50,933 nucleotides of DNA, taken from NCBI GenBank assembly GCA_045616445.1, contig JAZLGR010000005.1, positions 1-50,933 on the forward strand. Direction: 5' to 3'. This stretch comes from Fimousia sp045616445. GTDB taxonomy: Bacteria; Bacillota; Clostridia; Lachnospirales; Lachnospiraceae. Both the position numbers and the translations under genes were made by a program. The notes below the pieces were generated by a model. The model was not told the DNA's origin and searched no databases. It saw nothing but the letters and a program-made list of their open reading frames with translations. This document shows, one piece after another, positions 7,599-16,141 of this stretch (positions are counted from its first letter, which is position 1; every line of letters starts with the position of its first letter).

Positions 7599-8528
7599 AT
7601 GGAACAAATCTATAGAAAACTAGAATCAGAGGTAGACGGCCTCTTATTAGATACATTGACTGTGCTTCCAGAGAAAGAGCCACATGGAATCGTACAGCTT
7701 GTTCACGGCATGGCAGAGTATAAGGAACGTTACATGGAAGTGATGCATTTTCTCGCGGGACACGGGTATGTGTGCATCATTCATGATCACCGTGGTCATG
7801 GAGAAAGTGTAGAAACTGCTGAGGATTATGGATATCTCTATGACACCAGTGGTACTGCGCTGGTTTTAGATGCCCATCAGGTGACAGAACTTGTAAAGCA
7901 GGATTATCCGGATCTTCCCCTCTATTTGTTCGGGCACAGCATGGGTTCTCTGGTGGTTCGTGCCTACACAAAGCGCTATGACGCAGAAATCGACGGCCTC
8001 ATCGTCTGCGGAAGCCCGAGCGCCAATCCGCTGATTCAGATTGCCAAGCTTCTTGCTAAGACACTGCTCACCGTAAAAGGCAAGCGCGCAGGTGGCAAGC
8101 TGCTCCATAAGATGGCATTTTCCACCTATCTTGATGGCATTGAAGATCCAAAGTCTGAGAACGACTGGCTCTCTTTCAACGAGGCAAATGTCACTGCCTA
8201 TGACAACGATCCGAAGTGTGGCTTTGTCTTTACCGCAAATGGTTTCTACAATCTGTTTTGTGTATTAGAAGATACCTATAATAAAAAGGGATGGGCAATG
8301 ACACATCCTGACCTTCCAGTATTCTTTATTTCCGGGGAAGAGGATCCTTGTATGACCAATAAAGAGGCGTTCGAGGACGCAATCCGCACCATGAGGGAAG
8401 TAGGTTATCAGAATACAAAGGCGAAGCTTTATCCACATATGCGCCATGAAATCTTAAATGAAGATGGGAAAGAACTGGTGTATGAAGATCTGATCAGGAT
8501 TTTGGAAAGGTTTGCTGCTGGAAAATAG
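7599..8528 (+). CDS. Alpha/beta hydrolase (monoacylglycerol lipase-like, serine hydrolase)
   Basis: A 309-residue cytosolic hydrolase of the Hydrolase_4/S33 type. The nucleophile is S114 in GHSMGS, with D249 in SGEEDP and H283 in MRHEIL completing the triad. The oxyanion region is the LVHGMAEYKERY block near residue 35. The closest general match is monoglyceride lipase or lysophospholipase, which cleave acyl esters; the true substrate is unknown. The gene has its own AGAAGG ribosome binding site and is followed by a short hairpin just before the DUF3990 gene. Confidence 0.85.
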   Translation: MEQIYRKLESEVDGLLLDTLTVLPEKEPHGIVQLVHGMAEYKERYMEVMHFLAGHGYVCIIHDHRGHGESVETAEDYGYLYDTSGTALVLDAHQVTELVKQDYPDLPLYLFGHSMGSLVVRAYTKRYDAEIDGLIVCGSPSANPLIQIAKLLAKTLLTVKGKRAGGKLLHKMAFSTYLDGIEDPKSENDWLSFNEANVTAYDNDPKCGFVFTANGFYNLFCVLEDTYNKKGWAMTHPDLPVFFISGEEDPCMTNKEAFEDAIRTMREVGYQNTKAKLYPHMRHEILNEDGKELVYEDLIRILERFAAGK

Positions 8529-8540
8529 ATTAAGGTTGAC

Positions 8541-8570
8541 AAGAGTACTCCTGTAGGAGTACTCTTTTAA
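8541..8570 (+). promoter_or_regulatory. Hairpin between hydrolase and DUF3990 genes that covers the ribosome binding site
   Basis: AGAGTACTCC (8542-8551) pairs perfectly with GGAGTACTCT (8556-8565) around the loop TGTA, followed by TTTTAAT. It works as an intrinsic terminator for the hydrolase transcript, although the T-run is short. The 3' arm also contains the only GGAG (8556-8559) ahead of the next start codon at 8572. A read-through transcript would therefore have this site locked in a 10-bp stem. Confidence 0.7.
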
Positions 8571-8571
8571 T

Positions 8572-9246
8572 ATGAAGAGAATGATTTATCACGGATCAAG
8601 AAATAGAATAGAAGTACCAGTATTTGGTGGTGGCAAGAATTACAATGACTATGGGTCTGGGTTTTACTGCACAGAAGAAGCGGATATGGCCAGAGAATGG
8701 TCGGTTGGACGTAATGAAGATGGATTTGTCAATCAATATGAGATTGACGAAGAAGGACTTCACTTTGTGAATCTGAACGATGGAAGCTATACGATGTTAC
8801 ATTGGCTTGCCATGCTGTTGAACAACAGAACATTCGACACAAATAATGGACTGGCAAGAGAAGGAAAGGAATACATACTGAAGCATTTTCTCGTGCCAAT
8901 GGATGGAGTGGATGTTATGGTTGGCTATCGGGCGGATGACAGTTATTTTTCCTTTGCTCAGGATTTTCTCAATGGTGCGATTTCATATCGACAGTTGGCG
9001 AATGCCATGAAGCTGGGAAATCTGGGGGAACAGTACGTGCTGATCAGTAGGAAGGCTTTTGCGCAGATACATTTTCAACAGGCATGGGAGACACCGGCGA
9101 AGCTTTGGTTTCCGAAGAAGCAGATTCGTGATCGAAGAGCAAGAAAGCAGTATTTTGATATCGAGAGAAACAGAAGGCAGAAAGGGGATATCTATATCAC
9201 CCATATTCTGGATGAGGAGATGAAGAACGATGATCCGCGCTTATGA
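8572..9246 (+). CDS. DUF3990 family protein, probable ADP-ribosyltransferase-like toxin
   Basis: A 224-residue protein matching DUF3990. The signature blocks are YHGS (H7), the DYGSGFYCTEEADMAREW segment (Y32), DVMVGYRADDSYFSFAQDFLNG (residues 114-134) and LGEQYVLIS (E153, Q154). This H...Y...E/Q spacing recalls the ADP-ribosyltransferase fold, the clan in which I recall DUF3990 being placed, so transfer of ADP-ribose to a cellular target is likely but unproven. The next gene overlaps it by 17 bp and carries an XRE domain, as expected for a toxin-antitoxin pair. The ribosome binding site lies in a hairpin, which would keep expression low. Confidence 0.75.
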   Translation: MKRMIYHGSRNRIEVPVFGGGKNYNDYGSGFYCTEEADMAREWSVGRNEDGFVNQYEIDEEGLHFVNLNDGSYTMLHWLAMLLNNRTFDTNNGLAREGKEYILKHFLVPMDGVDVMVGYRADDSYFSFAQDFLNGAISYRQLANAMKLGNLGEQYVLISRKAFAQIHFQQAWETPAKLWFPKKQIRDRRARKQYFDIERNRRQKGDIYITHILDEEMKNDDPRL

Positions 9247-9865
9247 TGGTTTATATGTGGAATGCGCCCGAAGGGTTATGGCTTGTATGCTTGATTTTGC
9301 TGTGAATGACCTGGGATATGAATTAGGACAGTATTTTGAGATGTTTCTGAAGACAGAATATGCCAGACGATTTGGTGAAGGAGATCCTTCCATTGTGGCT
9401 GGGAAATCCGGATATGAGCTGACCTATGATGTGATTTTTCAGTATAAGGGTATATGGGTGGATCAGAAGCCTGATTTTGTGATGGACCGAAGACCGGAAT
9501 ACTGGGTTGGATGGGCACTTGCCTACTATCAATGGCAGTCTGGTATTAGTTTTGAACAGATTCAGCAATATGTGGATATCGAAGACATACTGGATCTGTA
9601 TCCGATTTTTCACGAGATGGATATATTACAGTTTGTCGATGAGATGAATCGTCGAATCCGCTTGAAGAAATATGCATCGAATCTGAAGATGGTGAGAATA
9701 AACGCAGGGCTTAGTCAGAAAGAGCTGGCTGAGTTTTCCGGAGTACCACTGCGTACCTTGCAACAATATGAACAAAAACAGAAGGATATTAACAAAGCAC
9801 AGGTTGGATATCTGCTGGCACTGGCCCAGACACTGTGCTGTGATGTCTCCGATTTGACAGAATGA
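9230..9865 (+). CDS. XRE-type helix-turn-helix protein, probable antitoxin of the DUF3990 gene
   Basis: A 211-residue protein. Residues about 150-211 are a clear XRE helix-turn-helix, LKMVRINAGLSQKELAEFSG onward, with the second helix followed by LRTLQQYEQ. The N-terminal 140 residues match no domain I can name; they are rich in aromatic residues and may bind the partner. GAGGAG about 10 bp upstream supports the start at 9230, inside the end of the DUF3990 gene. An antitoxin that also represses its own operon is the natural reading, but here the order is toxin first, the reverse of most type II modules. Confidence 0.72.
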   Translation: MIRAYDGLYVECARRVMACMLDFAVNDLGYELGQYFEMFLKTEYARRFGEGDPSIVAGKSGYELTYDVIFQYKGIWVDQKPDFVMDRRPEYWVGWALAYYQWQSGISFEQIQQYVDIEDILDLYPIFHEMDILQFVDEMNRRIRLKKYASNLKMVRINAGLSQKELAEFSGVPLRTLQQYEQKQKDINKAQVGYLLALAQTLCCDVSDLTE

Positions 9866-9924
9866 GAAATATCTGATAGAATCCACTAAACTCACAAACT
9901 GATTAAGTTCAAGGAGGTTTTAGT

Positions 9925-10428
9925 ATGAATAAAGTAATGGACAAATTATTAAAATCAGATCCATCATTAATATATGCACCGGTTGACGGCAGATTGACTG
10001 CTCTGGAGGATTTTGCAGATCCATTGTTTGCAGAGGCCGTTCTGGGGCCTGGAATTGTCATTGAACCGGAGGATGGCATGGTATATGCCCCATTTATGGG
10101 AGAAGTAACTTCCGTATCAGAATCTAAGAATGCCATTGGCTTAAAGTGCTTCACTGGAGTGGAGGTGCTGATCCATATCGGTGTGGATACTGTCCGCATG
10201 AAGGGAGAAGGCTTTCAGGTTGTTGCCGAGAAGGGCAAGAAGATCAGAACAGGAGATGTGCTGATTACCTTCGATCCGGAAGGAATCAAGGAAGCCGGCC
10301 TGGTCAACAGTGTGGCTGTGGTTGTGCCTAATGCAGATAAATTCGATGGGATTATACTGGCAGCACAGCCGGGAGATGCAATCAAACATGGAGAACGACT
10401 GCTTCAGGTGCCATCTCTGGATGAGTAG
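9925..10428 (+). CDS. PTS glucose-type EIIA protein with altered second histidine
   Basis: A 167-residue free-standing EIIA of the glucose family. In active enzymes it takes phosphate from HPr on one His and, with help from a second His 15 residues earlier, passes it to EIIB. The phosphate acceptor is present as H84 in VLIHIGVDTV. The partner position, His75 in E. coli, is Asn here (N69 in SKNAIGLK, codon AAT). No EIIB or EIIC gene is nearby. It may accept but not pass on phosphate efficiently, which would favour a regulatory role (inference from E. coli His75 mutants). AAGGAGG precedes the start. Confidence 0.9.
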   Translation: MNKVMDKLLKSDPSLIYAPVDGRLTALEDFADPLFAEAVLGPGIVIEPEDGMVYAPFMGEVTSVSESKNAIGLKCFTGVEVLIHIGVDTVRMKGEGFQVVAEKGKKIRTGDVLITFDPEGIKEAGLVNSVAVVVPNADKFDGIILAAQPGDAIKHGERLLQVPSLDE

Positions 10429-10491
10429 GCCATATTTTGGAAGAAGGAATCATCCTGAATGGAATATCCATGTTAAAATATTGATTTTAAG

Positions 10492-10517
10492 AGGACTGTG
10501 AAACCACGGTCCTTTTT
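10492..10517 (+). terminator. Intrinsic terminator after EIIA
   Basis: AGGACTGTG (10492-10500) pairs with CACGGTCCT (10505-10513), with one G-T wobble, followed by a T-run. It isolates the EIIA gene from the clpB promoter region. Confidence 0.85.
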
Positions 10518-10558
10518 CTTTGCTTAAAATCAGATACTTTAGAAAGTTTATACAAATT

Positions 10559-10601
10559 TTAGCACTCGATGCTTGACAGTGCTAATTGTAAGTGTTATAT
10601 T
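10559..10601 (+). promoter_or_regulatory. CIRCE operator overlapping the clpB promoter
   Basis: TTAGCACTC (10559-10567), a 9-bp spacer and CAGTGCTAA (10577-10585) form a CIRCE element, the binding site of the heat-shock repressor HrcA. Only the first base of the right half differs from the consensus GAGTGCTAA. A sigma-A promoter overlaps it, with TTGACA at 10573-10578, a 17-bp gap and TATATT at 10596-10601. HrcA bound here would cover the -35 box, so clpB should be induced by heat or misfolded protein. Confidence 0.9.
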
Positions 10602-10637
10602 GCAAATAGAACAACAGTAACAAGGAGGGTTCCAGAT

Positions 10638-13220
10638 ATGAATATTAACAAATTTACAGCAAAATCCATGGAAGCCATTCAAAATTGTGAGAAATTAGCC
10701 TATGACTATGGCAACCAGGAGATTCGACAGGAACATTTTTTATATAGTTTATTAACCATTGAGGAGAGCCTGATCTTAAAGCTCATTGAGAAGATGGGCA
10801 TTAATAAAGAAGCATTCTTACAGAGTGCACAGGCGAAGGTACAGAGACTGCCGAAGGTATCCGGCGGACAGGTCTATATCGGCAGTGACCTGAATAAAGT
10901 GCTGATTACTGCAGAGGACGAGATGAAGGCTATGGGCGATGAATACGTGTCCGTGGAGCATCTGTTCTTAAGCCTTTTGAAGAATGCCAGCAAGGATATG
11001 CAGATCTTCCTGCAGGGATACGGCATCTCCAGAGAACGATTTCTGACAGCCCTTGCAGAGGTTCGCGGGAACCAGAAGGTGACCAGTGATCATCCTGAAG
11101 CAACCTATGAAACTTTAGAAAAGTATGGATATGACTTGGTTGAGCGTGCCCGCGCACAGAAGCTTGATCCGGTGATCGGACGTGATCAGGAAATCCGTAA
11201 TGTAATCCGTATCCTTTCCAGAAAGACAAAGAACAATCCGGTCTTGATCGGAGAGCCTGGTGTTGGTAAAACAGCCGTTGTAGAAGGTCTTGCACAGCGT
11301 ATTGTTCGCGGGGATGTCCCAGAGCAGTTAAAGGACAAGAAGATATTTGCCCTGGATATGGGTTCCCTTGTGGCAGGTGCCAAGTATCGAGGCGAGTTTG
11401 AAGAACGATTAAAGGCAGTATTAGAAGAGGTGAAGAAGAGCGATGGACAGATCATCCTCTTCATCGATGAATTACATATGATCGTGGGTGCCGGCAAGAG
11501 CGAAGGATCCATGGATGCAGGCAATATGTTAAAACCGATGCTTGCAAGGGGCGAACTCCACTGTATTGGGGCAACCACATTAGATGAGTACAGAATGTAC
11601 ATTGAGAAGGATCAGGCCTTAGAACGTAGATTTCAGCCGGTTATGGTAGACGAACCAACTGTGGAGGACACCATCTCCATCCTTCGAGGCATCAAGGAAC
11701 GCTATGAGGTATATCACGGCGTGAAGATTACCGATGCTTCCTTAATCGCAGCTGCAACCTTATCTAATCGTTACATCAGTGACCGTTTCCTTCCGGATAA
11801 AGCCATTGATTTAGTGGATGAAGCCTGTGCCATGATCAAGACAGAGATGAATTCTCTTCCACAGGAATTAGATGACATCAAGCGTAAGATTATGCAGCTT
11901 GAGATTGAAGAAGCAGCCTTAAAGCGCGAAGAGGACGGTTTGAGCAAAGACCGTTTAGAAGTACTTCAGAAGGAGCTTGCGGAATTAAAAGATGATTTAA
12001 ACAGCCGTATGGCAACCTGGAATAACGAGAAATCCTCTGTGGAGAAGGTTCAGAAGCTCCGTGAGGAAATCGACGCAGTGAACAATGAAATTCAGATTGC
12101 CCAGAGAAATTATGATCTGAGCAAGGCAGCAGAGCTCCAGTATGGAAAACTGCCACAGCTGAAGAAAGAGCTTGAGGAGGAAGAAGAGAAGGCGAAGAAG
12201 GAAGACCGCATCATGGTCAGAGAACGTGTCACAGCCGAAGAAATTGCCAAGATTATCTCCCGCTGGACAGGTATTCCGGTTATGAAGCTGACCGAAAGTG
12301 AACGTAACAAAGTATTGAACCTCTCTGATGAGCTTCATATGAGAGTCATTGGGCAGGATGAAGGCGTGGATTTGGTTTCTGAAGCGATCATCCGTTCCAA
12401 AGCCGGTATCAAGGATCCGAAAAAGCCAATTGGTTCCTTCTTATTCCTTGGACCAACAGGTGTGGGTAAGACAGAGCTTGCCAAGGCACTGGCTCAGAGC
12501 TTATTTGATGATGAGAATAACATTGTCCGCATCGACATGAGTGAATACATGGAGAAGTACTCCGTATCCAGACTGATCGGAGCCCCTCCGGGATATGTAG
12601 GATATGAAGAAGGCGGACAGCTTACCGAAGCAGTCAGAAGAAAGCCATACTCCGTTGTCTTATTCGACGAAGTGGAGAAAGCACATCCGGATGTATTCAA
12701 TGTCTTATTACAGGTGTTGGATGATGGACGAGTAACCGATTCCCAGGGTCGTACAGTGGACTTTAAGAATACGATCATTATCATGACCTCCAACATTGGA
12801 TCTGCTTATTTATTAGAAGGAATCAATGCAGAGGGCGAGATTAGTGAGAGTGCCAAATCCATGGTTATGAATGATCTGCGCAACCATTTCCGTCCGGAAT
12901 TCTTGAATCGATTAGATGAGACAATCCTCTTTAAACCATTAACAAAAGATAACATTACAGACATTATCGATCTTCTCTTAGCAGACCTGAATCGACGGAT
13001 CGAAGATAAGGAACTTCTTGTGGAACTGACCGCTGCTGCGAAGGCCCATGTGGCAGACCACGGTTATGAACCAATGTATGGCGCAAGACCATTGAAGCGT
13101 TACTTACAGAAGAACGTGGAAACCCTTGCAGCCAGACTGATCCTTGGAGATGTGGTGAGAGCCGGGGATGTGATCGTCATTGATGTGGCGGATGAGAAGC
13201 TCACGGCATATAAAAGATAA
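10638..13220 (+). CDS. clpB: ATP-dependent disaggregase ClpB
   Basis: An 860-residue Hsp100 chaperone that pulls proteins out of aggregates together with the DnaK system. Order of domains: Clp N-domain (about 1-145), first AAA+ domain with GEPGVGKT and LFIDELH, a coiled-coil middle domain (about 400-530, EIEEAALKREEDGLSKDRL region), and second AAA+ domain with GPTGVGKT and LFDEVEKAH. The long middle domain distinguishes ClpB from ClpC. I start at 10638, where AAGGAGGG lies 7 bp upstream; an in-frame ATG 69 bp earlier falls inside the CIRCE element. It is controlled by the CIRCE/sigma-A site and followed by its own terminator. Confidence 0.97.
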   Translation: MNINKFTAKSMEAIQNCEKLAYDYGNQEIRQEHFLYSLLTIEESLILKLIEKMGINKEAFLQSAQAKVQRLPKVSGGQVYIGSDLNKVLITAEDEMKAMGDEYVSVEHLFLSLLKNASKDMQIFLQGYGISRERFLTALAEVRGNQKVTSDHPEATYETLEKYGYDLVERARAQKLDPVIGRDQEIRNVIRILSRKTKNNPVLIGEPGVGKTAVVEGLAQRIVRGDVPEQLKDKKIFALDMGSLVAGAKYRGEFEERLKAVLEEVKKSDGQIILFIDELHMIVGAGKSEGSMDAGNMLKPMLARGELHCIGATTLDEYRMYIEKDQALERRFQPVMVDEPTVEDTISILRGIKERYEVYHGVKITDASLIAAATLSNRYISDRFLPDKAIDLVDEACAMIKTEMNSLPQELDDIKRKIMQLEIEEAALKREEDGLSKDRLEVLQKELAELKDDLNSRMATWNNEKSSVEKVQKLREEIDAVNNEIQIAQRNYDLSKAAELQYGKLPQLKKELEEEEEKAKKEDRIMVRERVTAEEIAKIISRWTGIPVMKLTESERNKVLNLSDELHMRVIGQDEGVDLVSEAIIRSKAGIKDPKKPIGSFLFLGPTGVGKTELAKALAQSLFDDENNIVRIDMSEYMEKYSVSRLIGAPPGYVGYEEGGQLTEAVRRKPYSVVLFDEVEKAHPDVFNVLLQVLDDGRVTDSQGRTVDFKNTIIIMTSNIGSAYLLEGINAEGEISESAKSMVMNDLRNHFRPEFLNRLDETILFKPLTKDNITDIIDLLLADLNRRIEDKELLVELTAAAKAHVADHGYEPMYGARPLKRYLQKNVETLAARLILGDVVRAGDVIVIDVADEKLTAYKR

Positions 13221-13260
13221 CAACCAATTCTAACAATAGCATAGTTTAAGTTTCTCCTGA

Positions 13261-13292
13261 GGGAGCACTGCAGGGATGCAGAGCTCCCTTTT
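13261..13292 (+). terminator. Intrinsic terminator after clpB
   Basis: GGGAGC (13261-13266) and CTGCA pair with TGCAG and GCTCCC (13283-13288), with an A-A mismatch and a GGGA loop, followed by TTTT. It closes the single-gene clpB unit. Confidence 0.85.
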
Positions 13293-13350
13293 CCTTATGT
13301 CGCATGAAAACAAAGGCTATACCAGACCATTTCTCCGACCACAAACCTTA

Positions 13351-13379
13351 TTGCGAAAAGCTATCAATCTGATTATAAT
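13351..13379 (+). promoter_or_regulatory. Sigma-A promoter of the membrane/kinase fusion gene
   Basis: TTGCGA (13351-13356) and a perfect TATAAT (13374-13379) are separated by 17 bp. The start codon follows 68 bp downstream, leaving a moderately long leader with no clear structure. It probably drives the fusion gene, ung and the cyclo-ligase gene together. Confidence 0.65.
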
Positions 13380-13447
13380 AAATAGATAGAGTAAATATGT
13401 AAACGCCAAAAACCCAATGTACATGCCAACAAGAAAAGAGGATAAAA

Positions 13448-14767
13448 ATGTCAAAAAGTGAGTATATCAAACGTTATGTGTTCTTCTTCCTTGGACTTTA
13501 TATCATTTCCATGGGAATTGCACTGTCAACCAAAGCAGGACTGGGTGTAACTCCGGTTTCTAGTATTCCATATGCCTTAAGTCTTGGAACACCGTTAACC
13601 CTTGGTAATATTACCATCATCGTTCAGGTCATCTATATTGCCTGTGAGATTGCTATTCTGCGAAAAGAATTTAAACCGATCAATCTGTTACAGTTTTTAG
13701 TTGTATTCGTGTTCGGTTATTTTACCGATTTTTCCGTATGGCTGATCCGTGGCATCGTGCCAACGAATTATCTGATGCAGTGGATTGTCTGTATCCTTGC
13801 CATGTTTGTCATCGCCTTCGGTATTAAGATGGAGGTTACCGCTGGGGTTATGATGCTTCCGGTAGATGCGCTGATGGCACTGATCTCCCGTAAATGGAAG
13901 ATCGATTTTGGTAAAGTGAAGGTTACATTTGACTCCTCACAGGTTGCCATTGCCGTAATCTGTTCCCTGATTCTGATGCACCGCGTGGAAGGCGTGCGTG
14001 AAGGAACAGTGGCAGCGGCCGTTTTCGTTGGAATGATCATCAAATTTTATACAAAACGCCTGGCAGGTTTCTATCAGGCCATCGGATTGACCCCAATCGC
14101 AGCAAAACAGGCAGAAAGTGGAGAAGAAGCCGTGGCCAATGCTGCTGTGCGTGTCATCACCATTGCCCGCGAAGCCGGAAGTGGCGGACACCGCATCGGA
14201 AGAATGTTATCAAAAACCCTGGATGTGCCATTATATGATAAGGATTTGATCGGGGAAGCTGCCGATGAACATGGCATTGGGTTAGATGAACTGGTTGCAA
14301 AAGAGCAGAACAGCATTCTTTCCTTCTTTGCAGGATTGAATGACGAGATCTATCAGCCACTGCTCGATTTGGAAAAACAGCTGGATGAAGATTCCCATGC
14401 AAAAATCAAAGAAACACAAAAAGAGATGATTCAGAGAGTGGGAAGCACCCAGTCCTGTATCATTGTGGGCCGTCTGGGAAGCTATTTCTTAAAGAACCAT
14501 CCAAACTGCTATCATGTATTCTTACATGGTTCTGAGGACTACAGAGTGAAGCATTTTGCCAAGGAACATGACCTTGGAATGGAGGAAGCAAGAGAACAGG
14601 TGGAACATATTGACCTGATGAGAAAACGCCATTATCATATGATTACAGGAAATGAATTTGGAGAATACGGTGCATATCATTTATCTATTGATACTTCCGT
14701 TCTTGGTGCAGAAGAGACAGCGAAGCTGATTTTAGAAGCGGCTGAGAAGTATTTCTCCAACAAATAA
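13448..14767 (+). CDS. Fusion: YczE/YitT-like membrane protein with a cytidylate kinase-like domain
   Basis: A 439-residue two-part protein. Residues 1-210 hold about five membrane segments (near 9-28, 52-71, 80-100, 112-129 and 165-200) and the GLGVTPVSSIPYALS motif typical of YczE/YyaS-like membrane proteins. Residues 234-439 form a cytoplasmic P-loop domain like Cytidylate_kin2, starting RVITIAREAGSGGHRIGRML. Its loop is GSGGHRIG rather than the usual GxxGxGK(S/T), a known feature of that subfamily. The linker (211-233) is Ala/Glu rich. The role of such a membrane-tethered kinase-like protein is unknown. AAAGAGG precedes the start; ung follows directly. Confidence 0.82.
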   Translation: MSKSEYIKRYVFFFLGLYIISMGIALSTKAGLGVTPVSSIPYALSLGTPLTLGNITIIVQVIYIACEIAILRKEFKPINLLQFLVVFVFGYFTDFSVWLIRGIVPTNYLMQWIVCILAMFVIAFGIKMEVTAGVMMLPVDALMALISRKWKIDFGKVKVTFDSSQVAIAVICSLILMHRVEGVREGTVAAAVFVGMIIKFYTKRLAGFYQAIGLTPIAAKQAESGEEAVANAAVRVITIAREAGSGGHRIGRMLSKTLDVPLYDKDLIGEAADEHGIGLDELVAKEQNSILSFFAGLNDEIYQPLLDLEKQLDEDSHAKIKETQKEMIQRVGSTQSCIIVGRLGSYFLKNHPNCYHVFLHGSEDYRVKHFAKEHDLGMEEAREQVEHIDLMRKRHYHMITGNEFGEYGAYHLSIDTSVLGAEETAKLILEAAEKYFSNK

Positions 14768-14787
14768 TGGTTAGAAGGAGTGAGCGT

Positions 14788-15462
14788 ATGCCACCGATTA
14801 GCAATGACTGGGCTGTACAATTAAAGCCTGAATACAAAAAACCTTATTACAAGGAATTATATTATAAAATCAACGAAGAATATCAGAATTACAAGATTTT
14901 TCCGCCGGCGGATGACATCTTCAATGCCTTTCATCTGACTCCGCTGGCCAATGTGAAGGCGGTCATATTAGGACAGGATCCATATCACAACGATGGACAG
15001 GCCCACGGACTTTGTTTCTCTGTGAAACCGCCTGTGGAAGCACCGCCATCCCTTGTGAATATCTACAAAGAACTTGCAGATGATCTGGGCTGTTATATTC
15101 CAAACCACGGCTACCTGAACAAATGGGCCCAGCAGGGCGTGTTGATGCTCAATACCGTTCTTACAGTGCGCGCCCATCAGGCCAATTCTCATCGCGGAAT
15201 CGGCTGGGAGGAATTCACCGATGCAGCCATTCGCATCTTAAATGAGCAGGATCGCCCGATTGTATTCATTCTTTGGGGTCGTCCGGCACAGCAGAAAGCC
15301 AAGATGTTGAATAATCCAAAGCATCTGATCCTGAAGGCGCCACATCCGAGTCCACTGTCTGCTTATCGTGGATTCTTTGGAAGTAAGCCTTTTAGCCAGA
15401 CCAATGCCTTCTTAACTGCCCATGGTGTGGCCCCGATCGACTGGCAGATTGAGAATATATAA
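14788..15462 (+). CDS. ung: Uracil-DNA glycosylase, family 1
   Basis: Removes uracil from DNA, starting base excision repair. The 224-residue protein has the water-activating motif GQDPYH (D64) followed by NDGQAHGLCFSV, and the minor-groove loop HPSPLSAYRGFFG with catalytic H186. Length fits family 1. AGAAGGAG sits 6 bp before the ATG at 14788; an earlier in-frame ATG overlaps the end of the preceding gene and gives seven extra residues without family similarity. The stop codon directly precedes the ribosome binding site of the cyclo-ligase gene, so the two are co-transcribed. Confidence 0.96.
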   Translation: MPPISNDWAVQLKPEYKKPYYKELYYKINEEYQNYKIFPPADDIFNAFHLTPLANVKAVILGQDPYHNDGQAHGLCFSVKPPVEAPPSLVNIYKELADDLGCYIPNHGYLNKWAQQGVLMLNTVLTVRAHQANSHRGIGWEEFTDAAIRILNEQDRPIVFILWGRPAQQKAKMLNNPKHLILKAPHPSPLSAYRGFFGSKPFSQTNAFLTAHGVAPIDWQIENI

Positions 15463-15475
15463 AGGAGTGTTAGAT

Positions 15476-16042
15476 TTGAGTAGCAAAGCAGAGGTCCGTA
15501 ACATTGTATCCCAAAAACAAAAGGAGATTACAATGGATTGGGTAAGTGAAGAAAGCGTCAAAATCCAGGAACGAATTCTTGCCAGTGAGGATTATCAGAA
15601 GGCAGATGCAATCTTTTGCTATGTCAGTTTTGGCAAAGAAGTGGTTACCATGCCAATCATTGAGGATGCCTTACAGGCAGGCAAGCGGGTTGGCGTGCCA
15701 TTATGCCGTGGAAATGGTGTGATGGATGTCCATGAGATTACATCCCTTGCCCAGCTACAGCCGGGCTCCTATGGCATCTTAGAGCCGGATGCACAGACAC
15801 CGATCATGGATGTGTCAGAGATTGATTTTGCAATCATTCCATGTGTTTCCTGTAATGTTCGTGGAGAGCGTCTGGGACATGGGGCTGGCTACTATGACCG
15901 ATATCTCTGCCGGGGACATTTTACCAAGGCAATCTTGTGCTTTGATGAGATGATGGAAGATGAGATTCCAACGGATGAACATGACGTGCTGATGGACGTG
16001 GTGGTATCCCAGAGTGAATACCGCAGAATTACCGGTTCGTAA
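15476..16042 (+). CDS. 5-formyltetrahydrofolate cyclo-ligase, TTG start
   Basis: Converts 5-formyl-THF to 5,10-methenyl-THF with ATP, recycling folate. The 188-residue reading has the family's FCYVSFGKEV block, the basic PLCRG segment and the signature RLGHGAGYYDRYL near residue 135. I choose a TTG start at 15476 because AAAGGAG (15461-15467) lies 8 bp upstream and right after the ung stop codon. The first in-frame ATG upstream (15422) lies deep inside ung, and the next one downstream would cut the conserved N-terminus. The gene ends before a bidirectional terminator. Confidence 0.9.
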   Translation: MSSKAEVRNIVSQKQKEITMDWVSEESVKIQERILASEDYQKADAIFCYVSFGKEVVTMPIIEDALQAGKRVGVPLCRGNGVMDVHEITSLAQLQPGSYGILEPDAQTPIMDVSEIDFAIIPCVSCNVRGERLGHGAGYYDRYLCRGHFTKAILCFDEMMEDEIPTDEHDVLMDVVVSQSEYRRITGS

Positions 16043-16087
16043 GATGTATCCGTATAAACGAATGTTAAATCTCATATAGAATGTAAA

Positions 16088-16122
16088 AAAGCTGCAGTGG
16101 CATATGCCTTCTGCAGCTTTAC
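16088..16122. terminator. Bidirectional intrinsic terminator
   Basis: AAAGCTGCAG (16088-16097) pairs with CTGCAGCTTT (16111-16120), and the loop contains a second palindrome GGCATATGCC. An A-run on the left and a short T-run on the right serve both the plus-strand cyclo-ligase gene and the convergent CYTH gene. Confidence 0.85.
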
Positions 16123-16141
16123 TGTTATATCATGATATCGA

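Noticed and set aside
8536..8564. TTGACA at 8536-8541 as a promoter of the DUF3990 gene
   Set aside because: No -10 sequence occurs at 16-18 bp; that position falls in the hairpin.
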